A stretch of 64,000 nucleotides of DNA from an uncultured Pseudoxanthomonas sp. (lineage in GTDB: Bacteria > Pseudomonadota > Gammaproteobacteria > Xanthomonadales > Xanthomonadaceae): NCBI RefSeq assembly GCF_946886695.1, contig NZ_CAMPJD010000004.1, positions 38,600-102,599 on the forward strand, given 5' to 3'. Below are positions 1 through 8,546 of the stretch, piece by piece. A model generated the notes under the pieces. That model ran no database searches. It saw only the letters and a list, made by a program, of their open reading frames with translations, and was not told the DNA's origin. The translations under genes were made by a program, and so were the position numbers. Each line of letters opens with the position of its first letter. Position 1 is the first letter of the stretch.

Positions 1-2
1 GC

Positions 3-95
3 AGCGAAGCTTCGTTCGCCATCGTGTCCAACTTCCCCAGTGGCGTGGCCGCTACGCTGACCCTGCCGCTCGGCCACACGGGAGCACAGCCATGA
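3..95 (+). CDS. Sensor histidine kinase, C-terminal end (partial)
   Basis: Only the last 30 codons are in the window, and the left edge cuts the gene. The readable tail includes GVAATLTLPL, which resembles the last strand of the HATPase domain of LytS/AlgZ-type sensor kinases. The stop codon overlaps the ATG of the LytTR response regulator (ATGA), so the two are translationally coupled and almost certainly form a two-component pair. The sensor domain, and so the signal, cannot be seen. Confidence 0.75.
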   Translation, partial: SEASFAIVSNFPSGVAATLTLPLGHTGAQP

Positions 96-862
96 ACTTC
101 CGGGGTGTGATCGCCGAAGACGAGGAGCTGCTGCGCACCGCGCTGTCCTCGCTACTGAAGGACGCCTGGCCGCAGCTGGACATCGTCGCCGAATGCGAAG
201 ATGGCGCCAGCGCGCTCGAATCCATCGCCGAACTGAGGCCGGACGTGGCCTTCCTCGACATCCGCATGCCCGGCCTGAGCGGCATCGAAGTCGCCCGTGG
301 ACTGACCGAAGCCAGCCCGCGCACGCAGGTAGTGTTCGTCACCGCCTACGACCAGTACGCGATCGATGCGTTCGAACAGGGCGCCATCGACTACCTGCTG
401 AAACCGATCACCCGCGAGCGCCTGCTGGCGACCGTGCAGCGGATCCAGGCGCGCGCCGCGGCAGGGCACCCGGATGGCGCCACGCTGGACGCGCTGCTGC
501 GCCACCTGTCGACGCGACAAGGCGCGTCGAGCAAGCCGCCGCTGGTCTGGATCACCGCCAGCGTCGGCAAGGACACCAAGTTGATCATGGTGGACGATGT
601 GGCCTACTTCCAGGCCGACAACAAGTACACCACGGTGATGACGGCCGAGGGCGAATCGCTGCTGCGCACCCCGCTGCGAGAGCTGCTCGATTCGCTGGAT
701 GCCAACACGTTCAAGCAGATCCACCGCTCCACCATCGTCAACATGAAGGCCGTGGCATCGGTCAGTCGCGATGACACGGGCCGTGGCCGGCTGAAGTTGA
801 AGACGCGGCCGGAAACACTGACCGTCAGCCAGCCCTTCATGAGCCTGTTCCGCAACATGTAG
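92..862 (+). CDS. LytTR-family response regulator (AlgR/LytR type)
   Basis: A 256-residue DNA-binding response regulator. The receiver domain (about 4-120) has the acidic pair E9/D10, phospho-acceptor D56 in FLDIRMPG, T84 and K104 in LLKPI, so it should be phosphorylatable. A linker follows, then a LytTR DNA-binding domain (about 148-253) with the DVAYFQADNKY and RSTIVN signatures typical of AlgR/LytR. The start overlaps the stop of the upstream kinase by 4 nt. Family members control exopolysaccharide, pili or autolysis genes; the regulon here cannot be inferred, since no obvious target lies beside it. Confidence 0.93.
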   Translation: MNFRGVIAEDEELLRTALSSLLKDAWPQLDIVAECEDGASALESIAELRPDVAFLDIRMPGLSGIEVARGLTEASPRTQVVFVTAYDQYAIDAFEQGAIDYLLKPITRERLLATVQRIQARAAAGHPDGATLDALLRHLSTRQGASSKPPLVWITASVGKDTKLIMVDDVAYFQADNKYTTVMTAEGESLLRTPLRELLDSLDANTFKQIHRSTIVNMKAVASVSRDDTGRGRLKLKTRPETLTVSQPFMSLFRNM

Positions 863-975
863 TCGCCGCTCTAAACCCGACCGCTCCGCGCGGCATCCAA
901 CGTGGCATCACCGGCACGGCGCACCTGCGTCGTGGATGGCTTGCCTTTGCCCATCGAAACACCAGAGGAAACGCC

Positions 976-1341
976 ATGCGCATCGTCACCTCCCTGCTGT
1001 CCTGCCTGATGGCCCTGGCGGGATGCAACGAGAAGCCCAGCGTCACCACCATCCACCACAGCAGCGCCAACGGCGTGGACACGCTCTTCAGCAAGAGCAC
1101 GCTGAAGGAGGGCGTGGCGACGTTCGAGTGCTTCGCCAGCGAAAGCGGCCAGTGCCACTACCGCATCTACATAGAGAAGTGCCCGGCGCCGGCATCGGGC
1201 GAGAATCCCGGCGCCTGCGTGCGCATCACGCTGGAGGACTTCGTGCTGGCGCCCGGCAGGACGCACGAGATCCGCGGCCTGCCCGACGGCTACCGCGAGT
1301 GCGTCGCGCAACGGGCGGTCGGCGGGCGCTGTCCTTCGTGA
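976..1341 (+). CDS. Small predicted lipoprotein, hypothetical
   Basis: A 121-residue protein starting with a lipoprotein signal peptide: a hydrophobic stretch ending in the lipobox LALAGC, with the acylated cysteine at position 17. The mature part has five further cysteines spread along its length, so disulfides in the periplasm are plausible. The ATG is preceded by GAGGAAACGCC, a good ribosome site. No family is recognised. It lies 113 nt after the LytTR regulator and converges on the DUF2809 gene, ending 4 nt before that gene's stop. Confidence 0.7.
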   Translation: MRIVTSLLSCLMALAGCNEKPSVTTIHHSSANGVDTLFSKSTLKEGVATFECFASESGQCHYRIYIEKCPAPASGENPGACVRITLEDFVLAPGRTHEIRGLPDGYRECVAQRAVGGRCPS

Positions 1342-1345
1342 GCGA

Positions 1346-1729
1346 TCAGGCGGCGGGCTTGACCGCCACGCGCCTTTCCATCACGCAGGCCAGCACGAAG
1401 CCGATCAGGTAGGCGACCACGTCAAGCCAGTCCGGCGTGCTGCCCAGCACGATGCGCAGCACCGGCGACGCCACCTGCCAGGCCGTCTGCTGGCTGACGT
1501 ATTGCGCCGCCTCGACCGCCAGTCCCACGGCGAGCGCAAGCAGCGGCCGCACCGGCGGGCGCATCCACACGACGGTGGCGAGCAGGCAATGCACCCAGAT
1601 CACGGCGAAGACATCGCCTGCGAAGCTGCGGATCCAGCCAAGCCGCGCGCCCACTGTCGCCAGCAGGACGAGCAGCACGAACAGGCCCAGCGCCCATGCC
1701 GCCGCGACAGGATCGAACCGCCACCTCAC
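1346..1729 (-). CDS. DUF2809 family membrane protein
   Basis: A 127-residue integral membrane protein with about four hydrophobic helices. The fourth carries the PDWLDVVAYLIGF pattern and the middle one has EAAQYVSQQ, which match DUF2809 proteins. Those are VanZ-like small membrane proteins of unknown role. The start chosen is GTG at 1729, which overlaps the TGA of the upstream gene (GTGA); reading further upstream in this frame would run inside that gene. The two genes therefore look co-translated. Confidence 0.75.
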   Translation of the reverse strand: MRWRFDPVAAAWALGLFVLLVLLATVGARLGWIRSFAGDVFAVIWVHCLLATVVWMRPPVRPLLALAVGLAVEAAQYVSQQTAWQVASPVLRIVLGSTPDWLDVVAYLIGFVLACVMERRVAVKPAA

Positions 1730-2073
1730 GCGTTGCCGCAATGCGCACCTTCCAGCGTCTTGCCCCCACAGGCCAGGCACTTGCGGTACTTCTGCCGCTG
1801 CCGGTTGTAGCGCACGCGCGACATCATGCCGCCGCAGGCGCAGCGCAGCTCGCGGCCGCGCGCCCAGCGATACAGGCGCCAACTGGAATGCAATGCCCAC
1901 GCCGTTCCGAGCAGGATGGCCAACAGGAACGACAACGAAGCCAACCGCTGCGGCGTGATGTCGCCGAGCGCGCGTTCGGTTCGCGTCACCACTTCCGCCG
2001 TGGCGAAGCCGCCGACCGCGAGCACCACGGCCGGGGTATACATGCGGGCGACCATCCGGGAGATGCGGTTCAT
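1726..2073 (-). CDS. Membrane protein with C-terminal zinc-ribbon-like cysteines
   Basis: A 115-residue hypothetical protein. Two transmembrane segments (about 12-30 and 43-64) are followed by a basic, cysteine-rich tail with CACGG, then about 20 residues, then CLACGG and a final HCG. The spacing looks like a zinc ribbon of two CxC/CxxC knuckles facing the cytoplasm. The family is not recognised. It overlaps the DUF2809 gene by 4 nt, so the pair is probably one transcriptional unit. Confidence 0.65.
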   Translation of the reverse strand: MNRISRMVARMYTPAVVLAVGGFATAEVVTRTERALGDITPQRLASLSFLLAILLGTAWALHSSWRLYRWARGRELRCACGGMMSRVRYNRQRQKYRKCLACGGKTLEGAHCGNA

Positions 2074-2151
2074 GGCGGATCAGGCGGGGGCGATGGTGCG
2101 CAGACTCGCTCCCGCGGGCAGGCCGCGTCAATCACGCGATCAGGGGAACCA

Positions 2152-3135
2152 TCAGCTCGTGATCGTCTGCGTCAACGACTGCCAGGTGGGCGGCTCCGGC
2201 CAGTCCGGGTCCTGGTTGCCGTCGATCACCCGCCGCAGGTCGCGGCGGTCGATCTGGGGCGCCAGCGCGCGCACCAGGTCCAGCGCGTAATCGCGCAGCA
2301 CCCGCTCGCGTGGCAACACGGCCCAGGCGATACACTCCTTAACCTCGGGCGGTGCCGGCCAGGCGCGCAGGTCGGTGTCGGCTGCATTCACCGCCATCTC
2401 CGCCAGCAGGCCCACGCCGAGGCCGGCGCGGACGTAGGTCTTGATCAGGTCGGCATCAAGCGCCGTCAGGGCGATGTTCGGCTCCAGCCCCACCTTGGCG
2501 AAGGCACGCTGCAAGGACGAACCCGGGCGAGTGGACGACTCGTAGCTGATCAACGGTTGGTCGGCGAGGTCGGCCATCGCAGGCACGCGACCGAGCTGCT
2601 CCAGCGCATGGCCGCGCGGCACAAGCACCAGCCTTCGCCAGCGGTACAGCGGCACGGCGATGCCCGCCTGTGGCGGATCGCCGGCGGTACTGACCACGGC
2701 CATGTCGGCATCGCCCTGCGTCAGCAGGTCCAGCGCCGTGCTTTCCGGTGCCTGCTGAAGATGCACGCTGACCTGCGGGAAATCGCGCTTGATCTGCGCA
2801 ATGGCCGGTGGCAGCACGAAGCGTGCTTGCGTATGGGTGGTGACCAGCACCAGTTGGCCCTGGCTCTCGCGGCGCTGGTTGGCGGCATAGGTGCGGATGT
2901 TGTTGGCCTCGCCCAGCACCAGACGGGCCCGGTCGATGACTTCGTGGCCGGCCGGTGTCACGGCTTCCAGGCTGCGACCCTTGCGCACGAACAGCAGGAA
3001 GCCGAGTTCATCTTCCAACTGCTTCAGCTGCTTGGACAGACCGGGCTGGGTGGCATGCACCCGCGCCGCCGCCAGCGTGATGTTGAGGTCGGCGTCGGCG
3101 ATGGCCACCAGGTAACGAAGTTGGGTCAGCGTCAT
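2152..3135 (-). CDS. cysB: LysR-type regulator, CysB-like
   Basis: A 327-residue LysR regulator. An N-terminal winged helix (about 2-60, with AAARVHATQPGLSKQLKQLE) is followed by a substrate-binding domain like that of CysB/Cbl, including the LVLVTTHTQARFVLPP segment characteristic of CysB. CysB senses O- or N-acetylserine and controls sulfur assimilation. It sits divergently beside cysG and cysK, which fits that job. I chose the ATG at 3135 (MTLTQLRYL), because the CysB family starts directly with this helix; an in-frame ATG at 3159 would add eight unconserved residues. Confidence 0.88.
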   Translation of the reverse strand: MTLTQLRYLVAIADADLNITLAAARVHATQPGLSKQLKQLEDELGFLLFVRKGRSLEAVTPAGHEVIDRARLVLGEANNIRTYAANQRRESQGQLVLVTTHTQARFVLPPAIAQIKRDFPQVSVHLQQAPESTALDLLTQGDADMAVVSTAGDPPQAGIAVPLYRWRRLVLVPRGHALEQLGRVPAMADLADQPLISYESSTRPGSSLQRAFAKVGLEPNIALTALDADLIKTYVRAGLGVGLLAEMAVNAADTDLRAWPAPPEVKECIAWAVLPRERVLRDYALDLVRALAPQIDRRDLRRVIDGNQDPDWPEPPTWQSLTQTITS

Positions 3136-3304
3136 CGGCGTGGGGGCACGTCGGCCCACCGGGAGGGGGCCTTGGACTGTAGAGGATTTGCCCGGACCGT
3201 AGCCGCCATGGCTTATAACCGCAAGCTATATGGTTTTCGTGGGATGTCATTTCCGACCACCCTGACGCGGCAGTACGGTCAGCACCCCAGTCGCCATCTA
3301 CCCG
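3136..3304. promoter_or_regulatory. cysB/cysG divergent intergenic region
   Basis: About 170 nt between divergent starts. It contains an AT-rich island at about 3211-3240 (TTATAACCGCAAGC followed by TATATGGTTTTC), unusual in this GC-rich surrounding, with inverted AACC...GGTT ends. This is the natural place for the cysG promoter and a CysB-type site. CysB sites are degenerate, so the operator is inferred from context only. Confidence 0.4.
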
Positions 3305-4765
3305 ATGCCCGTGAGCGCTCCGTTGTTTCCCCTGTTCGCCGACCTGAAAGACCGCCGGGTACTGGTCGTGGGCGGCGGGCCGGTGGCGGAGCGGAAGACC
3401 GAAGCGCTGCTGCATGCCGGTGCACGTCCCCGTGTCGGCGCGCCGGACCTGACCCCGCGCCTGCGCGCCTGGCACGGGGAAGGCCGGATCGACTGGATTC
3501 CCGGCCACTTCGATGCCCATTGGCTCGCCGGTACATGGCTGGTGGTCGCCGCGACCGACGACACGGCGGTCAACCGCGCGGTCGCCACCGCCGCCGAAGC
3601 GCGCCACGTGTTCGCCAATGTCGTGGACGACGGTGAACTTTCCAGCTTCCACGTGCCCGCCATCGTCGAACGCGGTCCGCTGCAGGTCGCCATCTCCAGC
3701 GGCGGTGGTGCGCCGATGCTGGCGCGCCACCTGCGCCGCCAACTGGAAACGTTGCTGGATGATTCCTGGGCCTCGCTGGCCGACCTGTTCACCCGTCAGC
3801 GCTATCGTATCCGCCAGCGTTTCCCGCAACCCGGCGAGCGGCGCCGCTTCTTCGAGACGCTGCTGGCGGGTCCCTTGCCCCGCCTGTTCCGCCAGCAGTT
3901 GCATGCGCAGGCGGAACAGCATTTCCAGGCCATGCTGGACCAGCGCGCGGCCACGGCGCACCCCGGCTCCGTGGCGGTGGTCGGCGCCGGCCCCGGCGAT
4001 GCTGGACTGCTGACACTCAATGCATTGCGGGCGATGAACGAGGCTGACGTGATCCTGCACGACCGTCTGGTCAGCGAGGATGTGCTGCGCCTTGGCCGTC
4101 GCGATGCGACGTACATCGAAGTGGGCAAGTCGGCCACGGGACACAGCACCCGCCAGGACGACATCCATGCGCTGATGCTGGAACACGCGCGTGAGGGAAG
4201 GCGCGTGGTGCGACTGAAGGGCGGTGATCCGTTCGTGTTCGGCCGCGGTGGCGAGGAACTTGAATTCCTGCGCGGCCACGGCATTCCCTACGAAGTGGTG
4301 CCCGGCATCACCGCCGCCGTGGCCTGCGCCGCCTACGCCGGCATTCCACTGACCCATCGCGACCACGCGCAGTCGGTGAAACTGGTGACCGCGCACTGCA
4401 AGGACTCGTTCGACACGCTGGACTGGCACGCGCTGGCGCAGGAGCGGCAGACGCTCGCCGTCTACATGGGCGTGGCCGGGCTGGAAGGGCTGCGGGACCG
4501 GCTGATAGCCCACGGTCGCGCGGCCTCCACGCCGTTCGCGCTGGTCGAAAACGGCTCCCGGCGCGACCAGCGGGTGGTGAGCGGCACGCTGGCCGATCTG
4601 CCGGAGATCGCGCGTTCCCAGCAAGTACGCTCACCTGCGCTGCTGATCCTGGGCGAAGTCGCCGCGCTCGCCGGCACGCTGCACTGGTTCGGCGCGCCGC
4701 CCATCGGTGCAGCCGCCTCCATACATTCCCGCAACCTTCCGGCGCCCACACTGCAGGCCGCCTGA
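3305..4765 (+). CDS. cysG: Siroheme synthase CysG (multifunctional)
   Basis: A 486-residue protein of the usual full length. Residues 1-150 form the precorrin-2 dehydrogenase/ferrochelatase module, with the NAD-binding [13 protein letters not shown] and the [17 protein letters not shown] segment. Residues about 215-460 form the uroporphyrinogen-III C-methyltransferase, with [29 protein letters not shown] and VVPGITAA. Together they turn uroporphyrinogen III into siroheme, the cofactor of sulfite and nitrite reductases. Directly followed (25 nt) by cysK, with which it is probably co-transcribed, and divergent from a CysB-like regulator. Confidence 0.95.
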   Translation: MPVSAPLFPLFADLKDRRVLVVGGGPVAERKTEALLHAGARPRVGAPDLTPRLRAWHGEGRIDWIPGHFDAHWLAGTWLVVAATDDTAVNRAVATAAEARHVFANVVDDGELSSFHVPAIVERGPLQVAISSGGGAPMLARHLRRQLETLLDDSWASLADLFTRQRYRIRQRFPQPGERRRFFETLLAGPLPRLFRQQLHAQAEQHFQAMLDQRAATAHPGSVAVVGAGPGDAGLLTLNALRAMNEADVILHDRLVSEDVLRLGRRDATYIEVGKSATGHSTRQDDIHALMLEHAREGRRVVRLKGGDPFVFGRGGEELEFLRGHGIPYEVVPGITAAVACAAYAGIPLTHRDHAQSVKLVTAHCKDSFDTLDWHALAQERQTLAVYMGVAGLEGLRDRLIAHGRAASTPFALVENGSRRDQRVVSGTLADLPEIARSQQVRSPALLILGEVAALAGTLHWFGAPPIGAAASIHSRNLPAPTLQAA

Positions 4766-4790
4766 TCCACCGCTTACCCACGGAGACCCC

Positions 4791-5765
4791 ATGGCCGTTT
4801 ACGACAGCATCCTGGACACCATCGGCCGCACCCCGGTCGTCAAGCTGCACCGCATCGCGCCCGAGCACGTCACGCTGTACGCCAAGGTCGAATCGTTCAA
4901 CCCCGGTGGCTCGGTGAAGGACCGCCTGGCCTTGGCGATCATCCTCGACGCCGAAGCCAAGGGCCTGCTGAAACCCGGCGATACCATCGTCGAAGCGACC
5001 TCGGGCAACACCGGCGTGGCGCTGGCGATGGTGGCCGCCGCGCGCGGCTACAAGTTCGTCGCCACGATGGTGGAAACCTTCTCCATCGAGCGCCGCAAGC
5101 TGATGCGCGCCTACGGCGCCAAGGTCATCCTGACGCCCGCCGCCGAGCGCGGCAGCGGCATGGTCCGCCGCGCAGAGGAACTGGCGAAGCAGCACGGCTG
5201 GTTCCTCGCCCGCCAGTTCGCCAATCCCGCCAACCCCGCCTATCACCGGCAAACGACGGCGGCGGAAATCCTGCGCGATTTCGCCGGCCAGCGACTCGAT
5301 CACTTCGTCACGGGCTGGGGCACGGGCGGCACGCTCACGGGCGTCGGCGAAGTGTTGAAGGTCGCGCGTCCAGAAGTACGCATCACCGCCTCCGAACCGG
5401 CCGGCGCCTCGCTGTTGCAGGGCAAGGAATGGCAGCCGCACAAGATCCAGGGCTGGACTCCGGACTTCGTGCCGGACGTGCTAAACCGCGAGGTCGCCGA
5501 CGAAATCCTGCCGGTGACCGACGTGGAATCCATCGCCACCGCGCGCCGCCTGGCGGCCGAGGAAGGCATCTTCGTGGGCATTTCCGGCGGCGCCACCGTG
5601 GCGGCCGCGCTGCAGGTCGCGCAGAAGGCCAAGCCCGGCGACGTGCTGCTGGCGATGCTGCCCGACACCGGCGAGCGCTATTTCTCCACGCCGCTGTTTG
5701 AAGGCGTCAACGAAGGCTCGGACGACGACTGGCTGGCCTCGCTGGGCGAAGCCGCGCTGCCGTAA
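4791..5765 (+). CDS. cysK: Cysteine synthase A (O-acetylserine sulfhydrylase)
   Basis: A 324-residue PLP enzyme that makes cysteine from O-acetylserine and sulfide in the cytoplasm. The PLP lysine lies in NPGGSVKDRLAL (about 35-46), the substrate loop is EATSGNTG, and the phosphate-binding loop is GTGGTLTG. The late GISGGATVAAAL and LPDTGERY segments are also standard. The start is ATG 4791, preceded by ACGGAGACCCC. It is second in the cysG-cysK unit. The FNPGGSVKDR form fits CysK better than CysM. Confidence 0.95.
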   Translation: MAVYDSILDTIGRTPVVKLHRIAPEHVTLYAKVESFNPGGSVKDRLALAIILDAEAKGLLKPGDTIVEATSGNTGVALAMVAAARGYKFVATMVETFSIERRKLMRAYGAKVILTPAAERGSGMVRRAEELAKQHGWFLARQFANPANPAYHRQTTAAEILRDFAGQRLDHFVTGWGTGGTLTGVGEVLKVARPEVRITASEPAGASLLQGKEWQPHKIQGWTPDFVPDVLNREVADEILPVTDVESIATARRLAAEEGIFVGISGGATVAAALQVAQKAKPGDVLLAMLPDTGERYFSTPLFEGVNEGSDDDWLASLGEAALP

Positions 5766-5768
5766 GGT

Positions 5769-6236
5769 TCAATCGGCCGGCGGTGCGTCGCAGTCGCGCC
5801 GCCACGTCCATTCCAGCGCCTTGCCGTCATCGCGGCCATCGTCCACGCGGGCATGCAGCGTGTCGACGTCGGAGCGCGAATAGATCACGCGCTTCGGGAA
5901 GTCATGGGCCGGATTGGCGAACACCACCCGATCCTGCGTCACGCTCTGCGCAGGAAACTCGGTCACCGCACCACCGCCGGGCTGCGCGAGCAACACCCAG
6001 CGTCTATCCTGCTGCGCGATGCGCATGAACTCGAAGCCGCTCACCCTGCCCTCGCGCGTGTCGCGGTGCATGCCGACGAGCAGTCCGCCCCGCTGCGCCA
6101 TCCAGGTTTCCTCGCTGAAGGTCTTGCCGCGCTGGCCGCACCAGTGGCCGGCGAGCCAGCCGGGATCGTTGGCCGATGCGGGCATGGGCATCAGCATTGG
6201 AGTGAGAGCCAACAAGGGAGCAATCAGCCGTTTCAT
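5769..6236 (-). CDS. Exported DUF6265-type hypothetical protein
   Basis: A 155-residue protein with a signal peptide (MKRLIAPLLALTPM onward, cleavage probably after PASA at about residue 22). The mature part reads GWLAGHWCGQ ... FSEETWMAQRGGLLVG ... FEFMRIAQ, typical of a small lipocalin-like beta-barrel family annotated DUF6265. The function is unknown. The start at 6236 puts the signal peptide at the N-terminus; an upstream in-frame ATG at 6305 would bury it. It converges tail-to-tail with cysK, 3 nt apart. Confidence 0.75.
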   Translation of the reverse strand: MKRLIAPLLALTPMLMPMPASANDPGWLAGHWCGQRGKTFSEETWMAQRGGLLVGMHRDTREGRVSGFEFMRIAQQDRRWVLLAQPGGGAVTEFPAQSVTQDRVVFANPAHDFPKRVIYSRSDVDTLHARVDDGRDDGKALEWTWRRDCDAPPAD

Positions 6237-6306
6237 CGCATGGACCTGCTGCTGTCGGTAGGCCAACTTAGCAGCCCTTGTGCGCAGGAGCGATCCCTGA
6301 AGCACT

Positions 6307-6445
6307 GTAGGAGCGATGTAGGTCGCGACCGCGGATCCAGGCTGCCAGGGAAGCCGCAGAACCCAGCGGACGTGTCGGCTCCTTGGATTAACTGATGCGC
6401 GCGCGCAAGCCGACAGCGTGCGGTCGCGACTTACGTCGCTCCTAC
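6307..6445. repeat. Inverted pair of GTAG-headed palindromic repeats
   Basis: A copy beginning GTAGGAGCGATGTAGGTCGC at 6307-6332 faces an inverted copy at about 6420-6445 (CGGTCGCGACTTACGTCGCT, then CCTAC). Both start with GTAG at the outer end, as in the SMAG/REP repeats of Stenotrophomonas. Transcribed, the two could pair into one long hairpin between the DUF6265 gene and the VOC gene. Nothing else is visible in this gap. Confidence 0.8.
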
Positions 6446-6461
6446 AGGAAAGGGGGCACCG

Positions 6462-6848
6462 CTAGTTTTCGTACAGTTCCAACGGCAGATCGTCCGGGTC
6501 GGCGAAAAAGGTGAAGCGGCGACCGGTGTACTCGTCCACGCGCACCGGTTCTGTCGTCACGCCGTGCGCCTGCAGGTGCGCGATGGCGGCGTCGATGTCG
6601 ACCACACGCAAGGCCAGATGGCGCAGACCACACGCTTCCGGCCGTGACACGCGCGGCGGCGGCGAAGGGAACGAGAACAGCTCGACCTGCGCGCCATCAG
6701 GCAACGCGAGGTCGAGCTTCCAGGAATCGCGTTCGGCCCGGTAGTGCTCGGCGACGACGCGCAACCCCAGCACCCCGGTGTAGAAGTGCTTCGATCGCGC
6801 GTAGTCCGACGCGATGATCGCAACGTGGTGCAGGCCTTCGATGCGCAT
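6462..6848 (-). CDS. VOC-family (glyoxalase-like) protein
   Basis: A 128-residue single VOC domain with paired beta-alpha-beta-beta-beta modules. It starts MRIEGLHHVAIIASD, has the mid-segment HLALRVVDIDAAI and ends DPDDLPLELYEN. It resembles the YaeR/GloA2 group of small metal-dependent lyases or isomerases. Metal ligands are suggested by H8 in the first module, E65 before the mid loop and E124 near the end. It begins 1 nt after the emrB stop, so it is the last gene of the marR-emrA-emrB operon; a role in detoxifying the same compounds is inferred from that. Confidence 0.82.
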   Translation of the reverse strand: MRIEGLHHVAIIASDYARSKHFYTGVLGLRVVAEHYRAERDSWKLDLALPDGAQVELFSFPSPPPRVSRPEACGLRHLALRVVDIDAAIAHLQAHGVTTEPVRVDEYTGRRFTFFADPDDLPLELYEN

Positions 6849-6849
6849 G

Positions 6850-8406
6850 TCAGTGTGCCGCGGCCGCATCCGCACCGGTACTGCCGCCCGACGGCGCCTT
6901 GCCGCCGCGCATCAGCAGCACCAGCGGCATCGACACCAGCGTCAGTAGCATCATCAGTTTGAAGTCGTTGAGATAGCCGATGGCCGCTGCCTGCCGGTTG
7001 ACCTCGGCATTGAGCATCGCCAGACCGGTGGCCGTGGACGGATCCATCGCCGCGGGCAGCAGCGTGGTCTCCGCACCGAACGCGGGAATGCGCGCACCGA
7101 TCTCGGCATGGTTCACCTGCATGGCGCGCGACAGCATCGTCATCACCACCGAGATGCCGACCGATGAGCCGATGTTGCGCACCAGGCTGAAGAGGCCGGC
7201 GGCTTCAGTGCGCTGGTGGGGCTCCAGTGTCGCGTAGGCGACAGTGGAGATGGGCACGAACACCAGGCCCAACCCCATGCCCTGCACCACACCCAGCCAG
7301 ACGATGGACTGCATCGACGCATTCGGCCCGAACTGGGTCATGCCATGCAGCGAGAACACCATCAATCCCATGCCGACCAGGATCGGCCAGCGCGCATCGA
7401 TGCGACCCAGCAGGCGACCGACGACCATCATGCTGAACATGGTGCCGACGCCACGCGGCGCCAGCACCAGGCCGATGGTCAGCACCGGGTAGTTCATCAG
7501 CGTACTGAGGTACGGCGGCAGCAGCGCCAGTGTGGCGAACAGCACGATACCGACGACGAAGATCAGCGCGCAGCCGACCGCGAAGTTCGCGTTCTTCAGC
7601 AGGCCCAGGTCGAGCAGTGCGTTGTCGCGCTTGCGCCACCACCACAAGCCGTACATGTACAGCGCGAGGAAGGCGAGCGCGGCTTCGATCTGGATCTCGA
7701 CGCTGCCGAACCAGTCTTCGCTCTGCCCGCGATCGAGGAACAACTGCAGCGCGCCGATGCCCAGCGCCAGCAGGCCCAGCCCGACACCGTCGAGCTTGCG
7801 CTCCTGCACCACGTCCTTCTTCACGCTGGCCATGATGCCGACCAGCGCGAGGATGCCGATCGGCAGGTTGATCAGGAACACCCAGTGCCAGCTGTAGTTC
7901 TGGGTCAGGAAACCACCCAGCGGCGGACCGAGGATGGGGCCGACCATGATGCCCATGCCCCACATCGCCATCGCGGCGCCGTGCTTTTCTTTCGGGAAAG
8001 CATCCAGCAGCAGCGACTGCGAGATCGGCACCAGCGACGCGCCGAACACGCCCTGCAGGATGCGGAACAGCACCATTTCGCCGATGCCGCTGGCGATGCC
8101 GCACAGCAACGAGGCGACGGTGAAGCCGCTGACCGCAATGATCAGCAGGCGGCGGCGCCCCAATCGGCCCGCCAGCCAACCGGTCACCGGGGTCAGGATG
8201 GCGGCGGCGACGATGTAGCTGGTCAGTACCCACGACACCTGGTCCTGGGTGGCCGACAGCGAGCCCTGCATGTCGGGCAGCGCGACGTTGGCGATGGTCG
8301 TGTCCAGCGCCTGCATCAGCGTGGCCAGCATCACCGAACCGACCAGCAGCGTGCGCTTGCCGGTGTCTTCCTGCGCAGGCGCAGCGGGAACGGCAGTTGT
8401 GCTCAT
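6850..8406 (-). CDS. emrB: Multidrug efflux MFS transporter, EmrB/DHA2 family
   Basis: A 518-residue inner-membrane antiporter with about 14 hydrophobic helices. It carries the DHA2 signatures LDTTIANVALP in helix 1 and the loop motif GRLGRRRLL between helices 2 and 3, with LGPPLGGFL in helix 5. With EmrA and an outer-membrane TolC it would export hydrophobic toxins through both membranes. No TolC homologue lies in this operon. The ATG at 8406 (MSTTAVPAAP) is preferred over 8442. Confidence 0.92.
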   Translation of the reverse strand: MSTTAVPAAPAQEDTGKRTLLVGSVMLATLMQALDTTIANVALPDMQGSLSATQDQVSWVLTSYIVAAAILTPVTGWLAGRLGRRRLLIIAVSGFTVASLLCGIASGIGEMVLFRILQGVFGASLVPISQSLLLDAFPKEKHGAAMAMWGMGIMVGPILGPPLGGFLTQNYSWHWVFLINLPIGILALVGIMASVKKDVVQERKLDGVGLGLLALGIGALQLFLDRGQSEDWFGSVEIQIEAALAFLALYMYGLWWWRKRDNALLDLGLLKNANFAVGCALIFVVGIVLFATLALLPPYLSTLMNYPVLTIGLVLAPRGVGTMFSMMVVGRLLGRIDARWPILVGMGLMVFSLHGMTQFGPNASMQSIVWLGVVQGMGLGLVFVPISTVAYATLEPHQRTEAAGLFSLVRNIGSSVGISVVMTMLSRAMQVNHAEIGARIPAFGAETTLLPAAMDPSTATGLAMLNAEVNRQAAAIGYLNDFKLMMLLTLVSMPLVLLMRGGKAPSGGSTGADAAAAH

Positions 8407-8546
8407 GGGGAATTCCGGAAGGGATCGATGCGCACGATGCACGCCGATCCAGAGGTCACCCGGGGCGCGGCGTCAGCGGGGCCGGGCCCCACCACAGTGC
8501 CCTCGCCCGCATCCGCGCACGCCCGGGATGACATGGAAAACAAACC

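Noticed and set aside
3008..4624. A 538-codon minus-strand frame opposite cysG
   Set aside because: cysG is unambiguous on the plus strand; the opposite frame has no conserved segments.
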